Assembly (NCBI GenBank): GCA_033060915.1
Contig: CM065394.1
Location: forward strand, 38,140,501 to 38,204,500
Length of the DNA stretch: 64,000 nucleotides
Reading direction: 5' to 3'
DNA from: Euryodendron excelsum
Lineage: Eukaryota > Streptophyta > Magnoliopsida > Ericales > Pentaphylacaceae
Made by a program: the position numbers and the translations under genes. The notes under the pieces were generated by a model. It was not told where the DNA came from. It saw only the letters and a list, made by a program, of their open reading frames with translations, and did not search any database. Position 1 is the first letter of the stretch. Each line of letters starts with the position of its first letter. Positions 32,471 through 46,291 of the stretch are shown one piece after another.

Positions 32471-33740
32471 TTTAGGGAGAGTTTTGCGAGGGTTTTACAG
32501 TGAAGAGAGAATCGGTTTGTGTGTGAATGGCGGGTAGACAAAAGGTTTCTCAGAAAGTTAAAAACCATAAAGAACAGATAGAGATAGAGTGAGAAAAATG
32601 GGGAAGGGTAAAGGGTTGTATTGGAAACGCAAAAACAAGATGAAGAGAGAGGGTGTGAGTATTGGTTATCGAGTGTTTCAGACTTTGAGTTGCTATGCAT
32701 TGTCTTTACGACTCATACCATGCTACCCAACTTTTGAAAGCATTTTCTGCAAACATTATTCTTTTCACCAAAATAACAGTTTATGAATTTAATGAATTTC
32801 TTAGTGAATGGCAAAAATTAAAATTAATAATCATGGCTTATCACAAATTGTGTTGGAAATATATTAATCTTTCTGAAAAATATTTGTGGTGCATAAATGT
32901 TTCTATTATGTTAAATTGGTTTGATGTTAAATAATAGTCGATGTAGGCAATACTATATTATGTAAATTAAAATTTTTAAGTGAATATATATTTTTAATAA
33001 ATATATAATATTTATAATAATAAATTTAAACGATACGCCAAATGGTATGCTTGCCTGTACAACCCTTGACAGAATTTTGGCACTTGCGGCAAATCTTCAG
33101 ATATTGCATCCAGACCCACCCAAAAAAATAGACACCCGGCCCCGAAAAAACCTAATATTTGTACGAGTGTAAGTAATGCAAAATTATCACATACCAGTCC
33201 TTGGAAAGTTCCACTTAATGCACCTCCTCCAGCGGACGCAAAGTTCACTCCATTAGTGTATCGAAGAACATTGACTGGTTGTTTATATGGTGGAAGCAAT
33301 GGTAGCTTTGCAAACTCAGCTGCAACAAAAGCCATAAGGGTGATCACTGATCAGTATTCGGGTTGTAATACAGGTGATATATAAATATTTATACATATAT
33401 ATACACATATATAACTTACCAATAAAATCAGGGATCAAACGGCCGTCCGAAAATCTGCCAGTGGGACGCTTGAAAAAGGTTTCCCCATATGGCACAAAAT
33501 TTGCCTGGAATGAAGTGGTGGTGTTGATGTAGTTATTGACCCCGGCATCAAAAATTGAATCACCGAAGATGAAGAGGGGCGCAGCATGATCTTTTTAGTG
33601 TGTAAGACCATGGCTACTGTTTGGGATTGTTAGAAGGAATATTGCAGAGTGAATCAAGAGAAAGAAGTTAAGGAAACTTAAACTAGCCATTGGAGCCTAA
33701 GGTAGTTGATCAGTTTTCTGTTCTCCTCTGGTTCCCTTGT

Positions 33741-33748
33741 TATTTATA
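33741..33748 (-). promoter_or_regulatory. TATA box of GLIP copy 4
   Basis: TATAAATA on the minus strand, 51 bp before the ATG at 33690, in the same GGGCCC context as copy 2. Confidence 0.6.
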
Positions 33749-33849
33749 GGGCCCTTTGCACATATAACAAGTCAACTAGGGGAATGCAGAAATATATAAT
33801 ATTCCAACAACAGTAAATCTCTGGACTTTTTTGAAAACCATGTGATGCA

Positions 33850-35880
33850 TGCACAAATATGTATATATATTAATCTGATGGGCTACTGGTATAATCCTAG
33901 CTAGTCACAATTCAAATCTTAGCTAGCTAGTATCCTTTCCAATTAGTTGAGTGAGATTTTGACGTTTTCCTACCACTTGATTCCCCTATTACTTAAGGCC
34001 TGGTTGGTTTGTTTTAAAAACAAATGAAATAGGTAATTTCAGAATTAGCTGATTCCCACATAATGAAACCACTATAAATAATTTGGAGTAAAATTTTCAT
34101 ATAAAATCCAAATTCGGAAATTTCTTTTAAAACATAAAATTATCTAATCTAAAATGTAGAGTCATTTTTTTTTTGGTGTGTACTGTAGATTGAGGGTGTG
34201 ATTTTGCGTTTTTTAATTATTGTGTTGTAGGTGAAGGTTGTTGTCAAGGTATTTAGAGTTTTGACCTACTATTTTTTTAAATTCATATAGAACTATTATC
34301 TATACAAATCATGAAAATTTCATTAATTGCATGAATGGTAATTGATCATAAATAATATTAGAAAATAACAAACTTGAGACGTAGTACTTCTAGCTAGTGA
34401 ACTAGATGTCAATGAGTCACCCGTTGTGATTTTGCTGTATTAGGTGGGTAGGCGGATGACTTTTGAAATAACCACTGACCGGTTGTCATTCTTTGCATGT
34501 TTACACGTTGTACAATGAGTTCAATGTAGGGGGGAAAAAAAAAAGTACAGTAGTTAAACAATACTAAGTTCGTCGATAATCATTTTTATCACATTCTATC
34601 ATATAGTATTTTTTTTTAAATTCTCTCTATTTTTCAATAATTTTAAATTGATAATGAAATAGAGCAGCACATCTCATAATTTAATAAGAATAACTACACA
34701 CAACTCAGAACTACTTAGTTTTTTATAGAATTAGAATACCAGAGTGTGACAATGTTTTTTAGAGTTTAAGTACAAAATATAAGTAAAGCTCATGAACACA
34801 TATCACATTTTAGTATCTGCATGTATAAAAAAAATTTACATTGTCAACATATTAAAATTATACTTTTTTTATTTTTTATTTATCTCTTGCTCAATCACGA
34901 TGCAAGTTAAAGAAGGCCAGAGAAAGGAAAAAAATAATAAAAAGCAGAAAGGATTTGAAATCAAACTTTGTTTCGGTCTTGCAAGGTTTGATAAGATCAG
35001 ACTGGGGAAGATCACGATTGATTAGACATGATCAAATCGTGTTCTATTACAGGTAATTGGAGATGTAATTGTGGTCAACGGGGCATCACATGTCTGACTG
35101 TAATGAGGGAGGGACTAGTGAAGGCTTATTGGAAGAAGCCTAAAAAGACACAGACGATTAATTGAAGATGAGGAGTGGAAAATAACAAGAGATGAGAGTG
35201 GCCCCCAGTGAAGCTAAATATATTAACTGATACCAAATTATAATATTTACTTAATTACTTCTTTTGTTTGTAAAACACACCCATTGATTTAACCTAAATA
35301 AAATAATCCACAAGTGAACCTATTTAACAATTATCACCATAAAAGTGCAATAAATAAACATACAGCAAATCGTCCCCAAGTTGACCACAACCATCATCAA
35401 GCTCATGGGTATAGAGAGAGGGGGAGTTATAGATACATATCTATTGGGTATAGATATAACAATTTTCTTACTATGAATATTCATGGTTATGTTAATATGT
35501 AATGAGAATTTTGACCTGATTAAGGTTGCTCCAATGTATGGATTAGTTTCATTGAGGTGTGAAACGTCAGGTACATATTCGGAAAATTTGAACATAATAG
35601 TTCTTTTGTTTAGCATTGGCTAATGACTCCAATGAAATAATCAAAAGAGTAATGTTACACTTACATATATACAACATAATTTTCATACACAAGGAGTGGA
35701 AGTACACGTGTTCTCATTATATTCATTAATCCGGACAAAAGTTCAGTAGTTAATTAATACTGAATACTTAGTATTTATTTTTATTAAATTATAATAAATT
35801 ATGTTTTATTATATCAATAATGTAAATTTATTTTTAATAAAAAAATTTTTAATAAAATAAATAATACATAGTAAAATTTG
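33850..35880. other. Gene-poor AT-rich interval
   Basis: About 33880-33990 is distal promoter sequence related to copy 3. The rest has only short chance ORFs, poly-A/T tracts and no recognised element. Confidence 0.5.
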
Positions 35881-35888
35881 ATAGGCAT

Positions 35889-36970
<1,082 letters not shown>

Positions 36971-37124
36971 AGAATTTAGTACTATCTAATTATTAGACTT
37001 CTTTCTCACTAACTCTATTAATCTCACTAATTGGCTCCACTAATTTCATATTCTCACTCTCTATTATTACAAGATTGACATTATAATAAATTAGAAGTGT
37101 AAAGACTTAATTACTAAAAATGAG

Positions 37125-37650
37125 TAATTACATTTTACTATCTTATAGTTTAAACAAAAATCACGTGACCCTTGTAGATTAAAAGTAGACACATAATTCT
37201 CTCGTAGTTTGGATTAATTTGTAAAATAAATAAAAATCGTTATAATTAATGACAATTCTATCATAAGAGTATTCTCGTAGTTTTTTCTCTATATTGATAC
37301 ATTAAAAAGACAATTTTATTCTTTTATATCAAAATAAAGAATTACCTTTCATAGAATGTTTTTGTCATTTCACCAAATTTGTCAAATTTCTATCCATTTT
37401 GCAAGTACAAATCACGAGAAATTTTTCAGTGTTTTTGGAGTACCAGCTGTCCCTACTCTACTCACATAGTAGTGGAATTCCTCTGTTAGATGAGAGACAC
37501 ATCTTCATGTGAGTAGAAGAGCAGGGACAAATAGTGCTCCAAGAGCACTAAATAATCTCTCCCAAACTACAGAGAGTTATGTATTTATTTTTAAACTACA
37601 TAAGTATTATGTGATTTTTGTTTGAATTACAAGAAAATAAAGTGTAATTA
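37125..37650. mobile_element. Long-TIR (foldback-type) element
   Basis: The ends are inverted over about 90 bp with many mismatches. The left starts TAATTACATTTTACT and the right, reversed, starts TAATTACACTTTATT. Both continue through AAACAAAAATCAC and a TCTCTCGTAGTTTGG-like block. No coding capacity and no convincing TSD. Confidence 0.65.
37416..37559. mobile_element. MITE nested in the long-TIR element
   Basis: About 144 bp with inverted ends (GAGAAATTTTTCAGTG and, reversed, GAGATTATTTAGTGC). A second inverted block around TGTCCCT...CTACTCACAT lies further in. It could form a hairpin. Confidence 0.65.
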
Positions 37651-37734
37651 TTTCTATTAAAAAAAAGATAAATGTCATGAAATAGAATATTATGTATAGT
37701 ACAAGAGGAACAAGTATAATTAATCCAAGTCTCC

Positions 37735-37933
37735 TTTAGCTAGTTTCTGATCCATCACCAATGCTGTAATGCAAAACAAAAAATAATAATGTTCTGTCAC
37801 TGTTGTAAAAGTCACATAATCATAACCATTATTTGACAATTGATATATTAATTTGAGAGAAGTTAGTTTTAAAAAAAAATCCATTAAAGGTGACCCGGCT
37901 TGTTTCCATAAAAATGATGCCTCAAGTTTGATC
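37735..37933 (-). other. Orphan GLIP promoter block, part 1
   Basis: Carries AGTCTCCTTTAGC and GAGAGAAGTTAG blocks in the same order as upstream of GLIP copy 2 (about 23905-23955). The chromovirus at 37934 interrupts it and it resumes at 42277. No GLIP coding exon follows on the minus strand. Confidence 0.5.
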
Positions 37934-40269
37934 TGTCACACCCCCATCCCAATTAGACATTAATTATGTCATATTAGGCAGGGCGTGATTGCACAGGTTA
38001 CTGTACCTGCGAACGACACCTTAATCCACACCCAACCAATGTAATGCAACGGAAGAACACCATTGCCTTATGAAACCATAAACCAATCATGCATAAATAT
38101 ATCGTACATCAGAGTAACTCATCCCATAACTTTACACATATCATGTCAAGTGTAGGTAAATTACAACAAATCTCAAACTCAAGCTAACGTAAAGAAAAAT
38201 ACAAATAGAAAAGACGACTCAAACCTTGAGACATGACATCCGGACACCAACATGAATGCCACCATGGCAATGACCAACACTACAGTGAACCAAACATTCA
38301 TCTCCAAATTACCTGTTAAAACAGTCTGTGTGGGTGTGAGCTAATTGTCAACGTGCTCACGATAGATAATCAAATTCATAGAGAATGATAATAAGTACCC
38401 AAATGCATACAGATAGAAATGATTAATATATATCTATATCATGAATGTCTCAATGCAATGCCTGTATCACCCACATGTGCGCGCAATTTTAGATAACGTT
38501 GGCCCAATATATCGATGGCGCGTTATCAAGGAATGCCCACCGTGGCACCCCTAGGCTAGTCCACCGTGACTAAGCCTTGGTTAACCCACCGTGGTTAACT
38601 CTCTCCAGTGCAATGCAAGGCATACAATATGAATGGTATGCAATGCCACCATATATATAAAATCATCAATGTCTCCACAAAACTTCTCATATAATATCAA
38701 TTTCACCTCATATATAAACACCTTCAACACCTCATATGCATTCACCACCATTATACATATAAAAAAATACACAATGCACGTAACACAAATAAGATTATCT
38801 CAAAATCTCACAATCCCACAATTAACACCAATATAGATAATAACACAAGCAATATATATTCACTTCTATATGAATAAGATTATCATATGATCCCACCTGT
38901 CACTGCACACACACTACGTCAAAGATCACTTCTGGGTTGACGTTGAAGGATCTTGCTCTCCGTTAGCTCCTAACACCACAACCGTATTAGGTTAGGCAAC
39001 TCAAAGTATACTCCAATAATCATAAATATAATGGATATATTCCAAACAAGTTATAACACTGAACTTCTGCATTAAAACTACCATATGCTAATCTCAATCA
39101 CACTCCCAACGTTAAGCTAGAGATGAAAATACCAAAATATAATAAGTCCTCTACACTGTCAATACTGACGCAGGTATCCTAATCTGAACATAATTTTGTG
39201 AGGTTATACCCAAAAATTCTACAACTTTAGAAATACAACATAGGCATCTCACAGAGTATCCAGACAAAATTTTACATTTTTTGAACATGCCTAAGTATTT
39301 ATTTCGTATTTTCTAAAACAGGGCAGTGCTGCAGAAACTTGAATTCAGCAGCAGATGCTCTACCTTTGAGAAATTCGTAGCATAGGTAAAAGACATCGAA
39401 ATAATTTGAAATTTGGTACAGATTATCTTCAACCGTTCTACTAGATACAGTAAAAATTTCATAATTTTTGGGCTACTCTAACTTGGTCGAATTCTCTGTC
39501 AAACCAGAGACTACAGATCTGGACAGATCTGGGAATCAGACTTCTACAGTGGCAGCCTAACTTTGAAAAATCACCATAATTCGAATCTAAAACATTTTTG
39601 ATTGAAACCAAAGCTCAAATTTTCCTAAGATCTTAAAGTTCAAGTGTATAAAATTTCAGCCACAAATCAGATTGTTAAAGAGGTCAAACAATCTCCGAAA
39701 GTAGCTGTTTCTGTAGATTTTCGCAGCAGAAACCTTCCAACTTTGGACAGAGGTTTCTCTCTCAATTCTTAACCAAATCAGATGAAATTCGTATCTAAAT
39801 CAAGTATTTTTTTCAAGATCTATCCACCTATAGCTTGATCTACAGTAAGATACAAATTTTCATACCTGAAATCGGCCTATTCTGGCGCTGCAGCAGCTCC
39901 TCTTGTACTCCCTCTCTGTTTTTCTCTGTTTTTCTCTCTTTGCAACTCTCTCTCTCTATATCTCTCTCCTTCTCTCTCTATCTCTATCTCTCTTCCGTCT
40001 CTTTCTATTCTATCACTCTCACTTTTCTTTTTTTTTTTTTTTTTTTTTTTTTTTGTTTTGTTTTTATTTTTTTCACTATCTCTTCAATTAGGTCGGTAAA
40101 ACCCTTAGTTTTGTTTCCCCCATCATGTCTTACACCTAGGTGTCAACTCTTATTGGTAAGGTAATTTAAGTCAAATTAAACTTATTTTACATAAATGCTA
40201 ATGTATATAACTCTTAACCATGCAATACTATCATTACTTACCGAAGAAATTAAAAGTTAGGGTCTCACA
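37934..40269 (-). repeat. 3' LTR of the chromovirus
   Basis: 2336 bp, TGTGAGACCC to TGTGACA on the minus strand. It includes a CT-rich microsatellite (about 39940-40025) and a T tract near 40030, both shared with the 5' LTR fragment at 41491-42271. Confidence 0.9.
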
Positions 40270-41490
40270 ACTCTCCCCTCCTTAAAGAATTTCGTCCCAA
40301 AATTCTCTTACCGGATGGAAACAAGTACGGATATTGTTTTTGCATTATCTCCTCACTCTCCCATGTAGCTTCCTCCACCGTATGGCTCCTCCATAGTACT
40401 TTTACCAACGGAATTACCTTATTACGAAGTACTTGATCCCTTCGATCTAGAATCTGCACCGGCTCCTCAACATAACTCAAATCATCCGCTAACTCAACTG
40501 GTTGCTGAACCAACACATGAGACGGATCCGGCACATACTTTCTCAACATGGATACATAGAAAACATTATCTAATTTGGCCATTTCCAAAGGTAGATCTAA
40601 CCTGTAAGCCACAACACCAATTCTTTCTACAATTGTATACGGCCCAATATATCTCGGATTCAATTTACCTTTCCTTCCAAATCTCAGAATGCCTTTCCAT
40701 GGAGAAACTTTGAGAAACACCTGGTCTCCCACCTTGAATTCAAGTTCACGCCGTCGGTTATCCGCATAACTTTTCTGTCTGCTCTGTGCCACCTTCAAAT
40801 GCTCCTGAACTGTTTTGATTTTCTCGGCTGTGTCTTGGATCATTTCCGAGCCCAACAACTGTCTTTCACCGACTTCACTCCAACATACTGGAGTCCGACA
40901 TCTCTTACCATATAATGCTTCAAATGGTGCCATACCAATGCTAGATTGATAACTGTTGTTATATGCAAACTCCATCAAAGCAATGTAATCACTCCAACGA
41001 CCTTTGAAATCAAGCATAAAAGCTCGCAGCATATCTTCCAAAGTTTGAATAGTCCTTTCAGATTGTCCATCTGTCTGAGGATGAAAAGCCGTACTAAACT
41101 TCAATGATGTGCCCATAGCCTGCTAAAAACTCAACCAAAATCTCGACGTAAACCTTGGATCTCTGTCCGAAACTATAGATACTGGTGTTCCATGTAGTCT
41201 GACAATCTCCTTCACATCTAACTTAGCATATTGATCCAACGTATAAGTAACTTTTACTGGAAGGAAATCAGCTGACTTGGTCAATCTATCCACAATAACC
41301 CATACGAAATCTTGTCCACTAAGAGTTTTCGGTAGTCCCACAACAAAATCCATAGTGACATGCTCCCATTTCCATTGAGAGATAGAGAGAGGCTACAATA
41401 AACCTGCCGGTCTTTGATGCTCAGCTTTCACCTGTTGACAAGTTAAACATTTTGCCACAAATTCAGCAATATCCGTCTTCATACCTGGCG
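40265..41490 (-). pseudogene. Chromovirus integrase with chromodomain-like tail
   Basis: The order on the minus strand begins with a [14 protein letters not shown] zinc-finger end (about 41455). Next comes MDFVVGLPKT with the first catalytic Asp, then SDRDPRF with the second, and HPQTDGQSERTIQ with the Glu. The tail has FKVGDQVFLKVSPWKG and a LWRSHTVEEATWE chromodomain-like end. An in-frame TAG after AGLL (41395) and another before the QAMG block (41120) break the frame, while 40265-41116 stays open for 283 codons. The N-terminus is lost in the deletion. Confidence 0.9.
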
Positions 41491-42022
41491 CTCTGTCAAA
41501 CCAGAGACTACAGATCTGGACAGATCTGGGAATCAGACTTCTACAGTGGCAGCCTAACTTTGAAAAATCACCATAATTTGAATCTAAAACATTTTTGATT
41601 GAAACCAAAGCCCAAATTTTTCTAAGATCTTAAAGTTCAAGTGTATAAAATTTCAACCACAAATCAAATTGTTAAAGAGGTCAAACAACCTCCGAAAGTA
41701 GCTGTTTCTGCGGATTTTTGCAGCAAAAATATTCCAACTTTGGACAGAGGTTTCTCTCTCAATTCTTAACCAAATCAGATGAAATTCGTATCTAAATCAA
41801 GTATTTTTTTCAAGATCTATCCACCTATAGCTTGATCTACAGCAAGATACGAATTTTCATACCTGAAATCAGCCTATTCTGGCGCTGCAGCAGCTCCTCT
41901 TGTACTCCCTCTCTGTTTTTCTCTGTTTTTCTCTCTTTGCAACTCTCTCTCTCTATATCTCTCTCCTTCTCTCTCTATCTCTATCTCTCTTCTGTCTCTT
42001 TCTATTCTATCACTCTCACTTT

Positions 42023-42054
<32 letters not shown>

Positions 42055-42271
42055 TTTGTTTTGTTTTATTTTTTTCACTATCTCTTCAACTAGGTAGGTA
42101 AAATCCTTAGTTTTGTTTCCCCCATCATGTCTTACACCTAGGTGTTAACTCTTATTGGTAAGGTAATTTAAGTCAAATTAAACTTATTTTACATAAATAC
42201 TAATGTATATAACTCTTAACCATGCAATACTATCATTACTTACCGAAGAAATTAAAAGTTAGGGTCTCACA
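41491..42271 (-). repeat. Truncated 5' LTR of the chromovirus
   Basis: 781 bp, nearly identical to 39494-40269 of the 3' LTR. Truncated at the deletion junction. Confidence 0.9.
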
Positions 42272-42276
42272 TGATC

Positions 42277-42560
42277 TATTTTAATATGTTTTGTGATTAA
42301 TTATTATTTATACAATATATAAGGTTTACATAATTCGTGTAAACATTGACTCTATATGAAATTGAAGTAGTCAATCGCCAGTTTGAACACCCTATAACCA
42401 AAAAATAAAAGCAAAAACAGATTTTCATCTTCTTTTGCCTACGACTTGCGATCTTGCTAAATTGAAGCGAAGCATGGGCAACAAGAAGAAAACCAGCGCT
42501 TGGAATTATCGTTTGAATTGCTACATATTCATATTAATGTAGCTTTTATAGACTGAAAAA
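42277..42560 (-). other. Orphan GLIP promoter block, part 2
   Basis: 42420-42520 matches the GLIP copy 2 upstream block (CTTCTTTTGCC, ACTTGCGATCTT, GAAGCGAAGC, GGGCAACAAGAAG and CGCTTGGAAT in order). A SINE 3'-end-like piece (CACCCTATAACCAAAAAATAA) lies at about 42390-42410. Confidence 0.55.
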
Positions 42561-42799
42561 AAGTTTATGACAGGGTCTTCTACAAGAGATATAATGTGTA
42601 GTGGGCTATATAAAAAAAAAAAGTTGATTTGTGTCACAGGTAAATATATTGTACAAGATAATTTGGTAACACCTTTTGTTTTTGTTTTCTCAATTTTTAA
42701 AAGTAAAACATAAAACAAACATTCAATAACTGTTTCTAATTTTTGTTTTTAAAATTTTTGAAAATAAAAAACAAAAACTTGGGACAAATTTAAGAAGAG

Positions 42800-42975
42800 T
42801 TTAATTGTAATGCACTAATAGTGTAAAAAAAATTTACACAAGCGAACACCAAAATACGATATGTGTATGAATCTTACTTCTTTATATTGTATTTAAATTC
42901 TGAAAGATACATATCGCACTCTGATGTTTAATTTTTGTAAAAATATTTTACACAGTCAATGCATCAAAACTAAAC
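42800..42975. mobile_element. MITE-like inverted repeat
   Basis: The left arm (ATGCACTAATAGTGTAAAAA, then ATACGATATGTGTAT) is inverted in the right arm (ATGCATTGACTGTGTAAAA, then TGCGATATGTAT when reversed). AT-rich loop, no coding capacity, TSD unclear. Confidence 0.5.
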
Positions 42976-43610
42976 TTATTTAAAAACTCACAAAAATATT
43001 TTTTTATGTTTGTTTTTTGTTTTTTCAAGTATTTCCTCAACTCACACAGAGTGAGAGCAGGTGCAAGTACGGGAGAGCTATTTTTTTTAAAAAAATTGAT
43101 AATGAGAACGTCTTTAAAGCGCATATATAATAATTATTATATTTTTATATTTATATACTCTATTTAAGTAATTTTATTTTTTCATACTGCAATTCTATAT
43201 ATGTTTAATTGTATCTATTAAATACAAGAAAAATACCATAAAAGAAAACAAACAAAAGCTGACGAATGAGACAAAAACAATGAATGCGGGATGGATCTGC
43301 GCACTGAAAAAAATCAGTCCGCGAATTACCTGCGGATACGCACTGAAATCTCGATTCAGTCCTCAGTTCGACTCCCCCACCGGCCAGACTCCCCCACCAG
43401 GCAAACTAGGTCTTCCCCCTCTCCTTCCCCGCCTCCGATTATCATTTTACACTACCAGCCACCACCCGTTACTATCACCCACCACTACCACCTCCGGCCA
43501 CCAACGCTGCCCATCAATACTAATGAATATTTTTTATACAAAATTAATAAAAGATGAGTAGTAATTGTTGAGTTATCAAATATATTTTTTATTTATTTAT
43601 TTAATACAAA
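42976..43610. other. Intergenic
   Basis: AT-rich, then a short GC-rich, CAC-rich patch (43270-43520) with two overlapping chance ORFs. No gene recognised. Confidence 0.45.
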
Positions 43611-43877
43611 ATACAAAAAACTAACAACAAAAACAAAAATTAAAAACCAAAAACTAACATCGTTACGGGTTAAAACACCCTAGGAGTTAATATTAAGCCT
43701 TTATCTATTCGACTTAGTTAATTAGACACATTCAAGACGAGGTTCTATGGTGCATTCTATTTATCAATGATAATCTTAGTAAACAATAGACTGCAAGACC
43801 TACTGCTAGCAGATATGGCAGGAGTTAATTCGAGAGGGTAATTATGGTATTGTCGTTTTCTTCCCTTAGCGCCACAA

Positions 43878-43908
<31 letters not shown>

Positions 43909-46291
43909 CTTAACAGTGGGCTTGTCCTTGTCCTTGTGCTAACCATAAGATTTTTAATCCAATCTCTTCTCACGAACTCTCGTAGTCAGCTATCATATAT
44001 AAAATTTACATAGTTTGTATGGATAATAACCCTACACGAACTTGGAGCAATAATCGGCCAAAAAATGAACACAAAACACCCTGTAACAAAAAATAATAAT
44101 AATAATACAGCAAACATACATACATAAACATTCTATTGCAGCATAATGTCCACGAGTTGAACACAACCAACATGCTATAGTTCAAATTAAAAACCAGAGT
44201 GTCCAGAAGTTCAAATTACACAACCATGAAAACCATAAAAAGAAAACTAATTATACAGTTCAAAGAACATGCCCAAGCCATGAAACTCCAGTATGCGGGA
44301 AAACTTGTCTTCCTTCAACAATCTCACGAGTTCACAATAACCCCCTAAAGACAGCATAAACAGAAACAAGCATTAACATGAAAAACAAAAAAAAAAAAAA
44401 GGGAATAAACAAACTGAGACTTCTTTAACCAAAGTACTGAGTAATTTGTGTGCGCTTATGATTACATATGCATGACCTAGATCCAAACCTTGCAACAAGT
44501 TAGATGTTGCATTTCACACACATGCAAATCACCACACCAATCCTTTCTGTTCCATGTCCCAAGGCTTTATATTTTCTTGTTTTTTCTTCAATTTTTTTAT
44601 TGCTAATTACTTTTATAAATAATATTAAGAGTATTAAAATATTTGTTTTTGCTTTTCCCCCCTTAACTTTCACATGACAGGAGGGTTATTTATCTGACCT
44701 GAAATTATCAGTGGCATCTCTCTTTCTCTCACCGTGACAACTACCCAAAACCCCGGACAGACTAATAATACAGTTGTGAAAAATCAGACGGGAAAAGAAA
44801 TAATGAAAAATGAAAAGAAATTTAAATTCTAGATCCATTCAAATTCTTCCCCACCAAAACGAAAGATGAAAAGAAATTTAACAGTTCAAAATATTTCCAT
44901 CTTTCTCCTGCAATAATGAAAAACCATTAGAAACACCCAAAAAACAATTTTCTTCACTAGATTATTTTTGACCCTTGAAAAAGGAAATGGAAATGAATAG
45001 CCATTACTCAAAAATTTTATTTTTTTATTTGGATACCCATAAAAAAAAATGAACAAGTATAAATCATTTCAGTTCCTTTTCTTTTCCCTTGACAAACCCT
45101 AGATCCATATATAGCATCAATGTTTCTTGAACAAACATGTTCAGACAAATGGAAAGGGCCAAACAAACTAATACGAAGTCTGAAACATCACCGGGAAAAA
45201 CAGTTAGTGTATTAGCAAAAACAAAAACAAAATTTCGCCCAGCCAGTAGTACAATATATTTTTATCATTATTTTTTACTTACCTTTAATTTTGTTCCAAC
45301 AAGTAAACAAGAAAACCATGCCAATTCATAGTCCAGCATCAACCAACACAAAAATTGATCAGACTACTTAAAAGACCTTCAGATGCATTTTTCAAGCCCC
45401 CTATCTGTGCTAAAAAGAACCCCGAGCCAAGAATCAATGCCCAATGAGAAGAGAGAAATTGTAGAAATAAACAACAAAGTTGGTATTGTCAAGCTTCAGT
45501 ATTCATCACATGCCATCATCCATAAGTCCTCAAAATCAAAATCCTAATAGAAGTTCTCAAAATAAAATAAACCTTATTACCTATGTACTCTCCAGACACC
45601 AAGAGTCAAATTGATCACACTTTCATCTAAGGCTTAAGCATGGTTCACCATCTCCATAACAACAAACACACCTGAAAACACAAGAATACAACGATAAAAA
45701 TAGATCACTTTCGAAAGAGAAAACTACTAAGCAACCGAACTCAAACGGTCACAGAAGAATGCATAGGATAAATTATATACACAAAGCTACTAGAGCAAGG
45801 AAATTACTGACATGTTGCTTTATTTACAAAAACCCAGCAATGGCAAAGGTTGTTCAGTAAACTCCCCCCACTGTAGTAGGAAGATCATCAAAGGTCCAAA
45901 GGTCCATTGAGTTTCCACCACCCTGAGCAGCATCTCCATTGAGGAATGTATCCACTGATGCATCCCAGTTCCCCTCGAGGTATGGGACCTGAAAGAATTT
46001 CATTTGGGACTCAAAAGCAGAAAAATCTTCAGACAAGTTCTTCACAATATTTTCTTCAACAGGTCCCGCATCCTCAGGGTTAGACTTCAGTTTCTTTGTA
46101 GGGTTACCATCTTCTAAAAATTGAGCTTCAGCTTCATCACCTTCTATAGTGGCTGAGAGAAGAGATGATATATCCGGAGTCTTTGTGATATATTCTTCCC
46201 ACCCAAAGTCAGAACAATCAATAGAGTTACTTCCTTCATCTGAATTAAAATAAAGGGTGTCACCATCAGATGGGGTAGATGATTTGAGTCC
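43611..46291. repeat. Segmental duplicate of the ERF 3' half and flank (copy B, parental)
   Basis: Parent of the duplicate at 1-2660 plus 14996-15151. It includes the SINE at about 43902-44101 and a (TA)n tract. From 45854 onward it is the coding end of the functional ERF. 43611-45853 is the ERF downstream flank and holds no gene. Confidence 0.85.

Larger units (their letters stand above)
31122..33690 (-). pseudogene. GDSL esterase/lipase, GLIP type (copy 4, multiply broken)
   Basis: Exons: 33690-33420, 33319-33195, 32070-31840, 31739-31477 and 31360-31122, with intact splice sites. Lesions: TAA at codon 32 (33597-33595) just after the signal peptide; block III reads GAIDY, so the oxyanion-hole Asn is Ile; exon 4 contains a tandem duplication near 31510-31550 that adds a net 7 bp and brings in TGA stops; and exon 5 has an in-frame TAA after GVKK (near 31273). 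FIFGDSIFD and the AVHPTE block remain. Copies 3 and 4 share GDLGCLPA and KNGGCM and are each other's closest relatives. The TATA box at 33741-33748 is intact. Confidence 0.9.
37934..42271 (-). mobile_element. Ty3/gypsy chromovirus (Tekay/Del type), internally deleted
   Basis: Minus-strand element flanked by a perfect 5 bp TSD, TGATC (37929-37933 and 42272-42276). It consists of a partial 5' LTR (42271-41491), an integrase fragment (41490-40270) and a full 3' LTR (40269-37934). Everything from the rest of the 5' LTR through gag, protease, reverse transcriptase, RNase H and the start of integrase is missing, joined at 41490/41491. A polypurine tract (AAGGAGGGGAGAGT) precedes the 3' LTR. Confidence 0.92.

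Noticed and set aside
39835..40164. Ser/Leu/Phe-rich ORFs in the chromovirus LTRs (also 41832-42101)
   Set aside because: They translate CT-rich and T-rich simple repeats.
43280..43561. Two overlapping Pro/Ser/Thr-rich ORFs
   Set aside because: Low complexity, overlapping in two frames, no promoter or domain.
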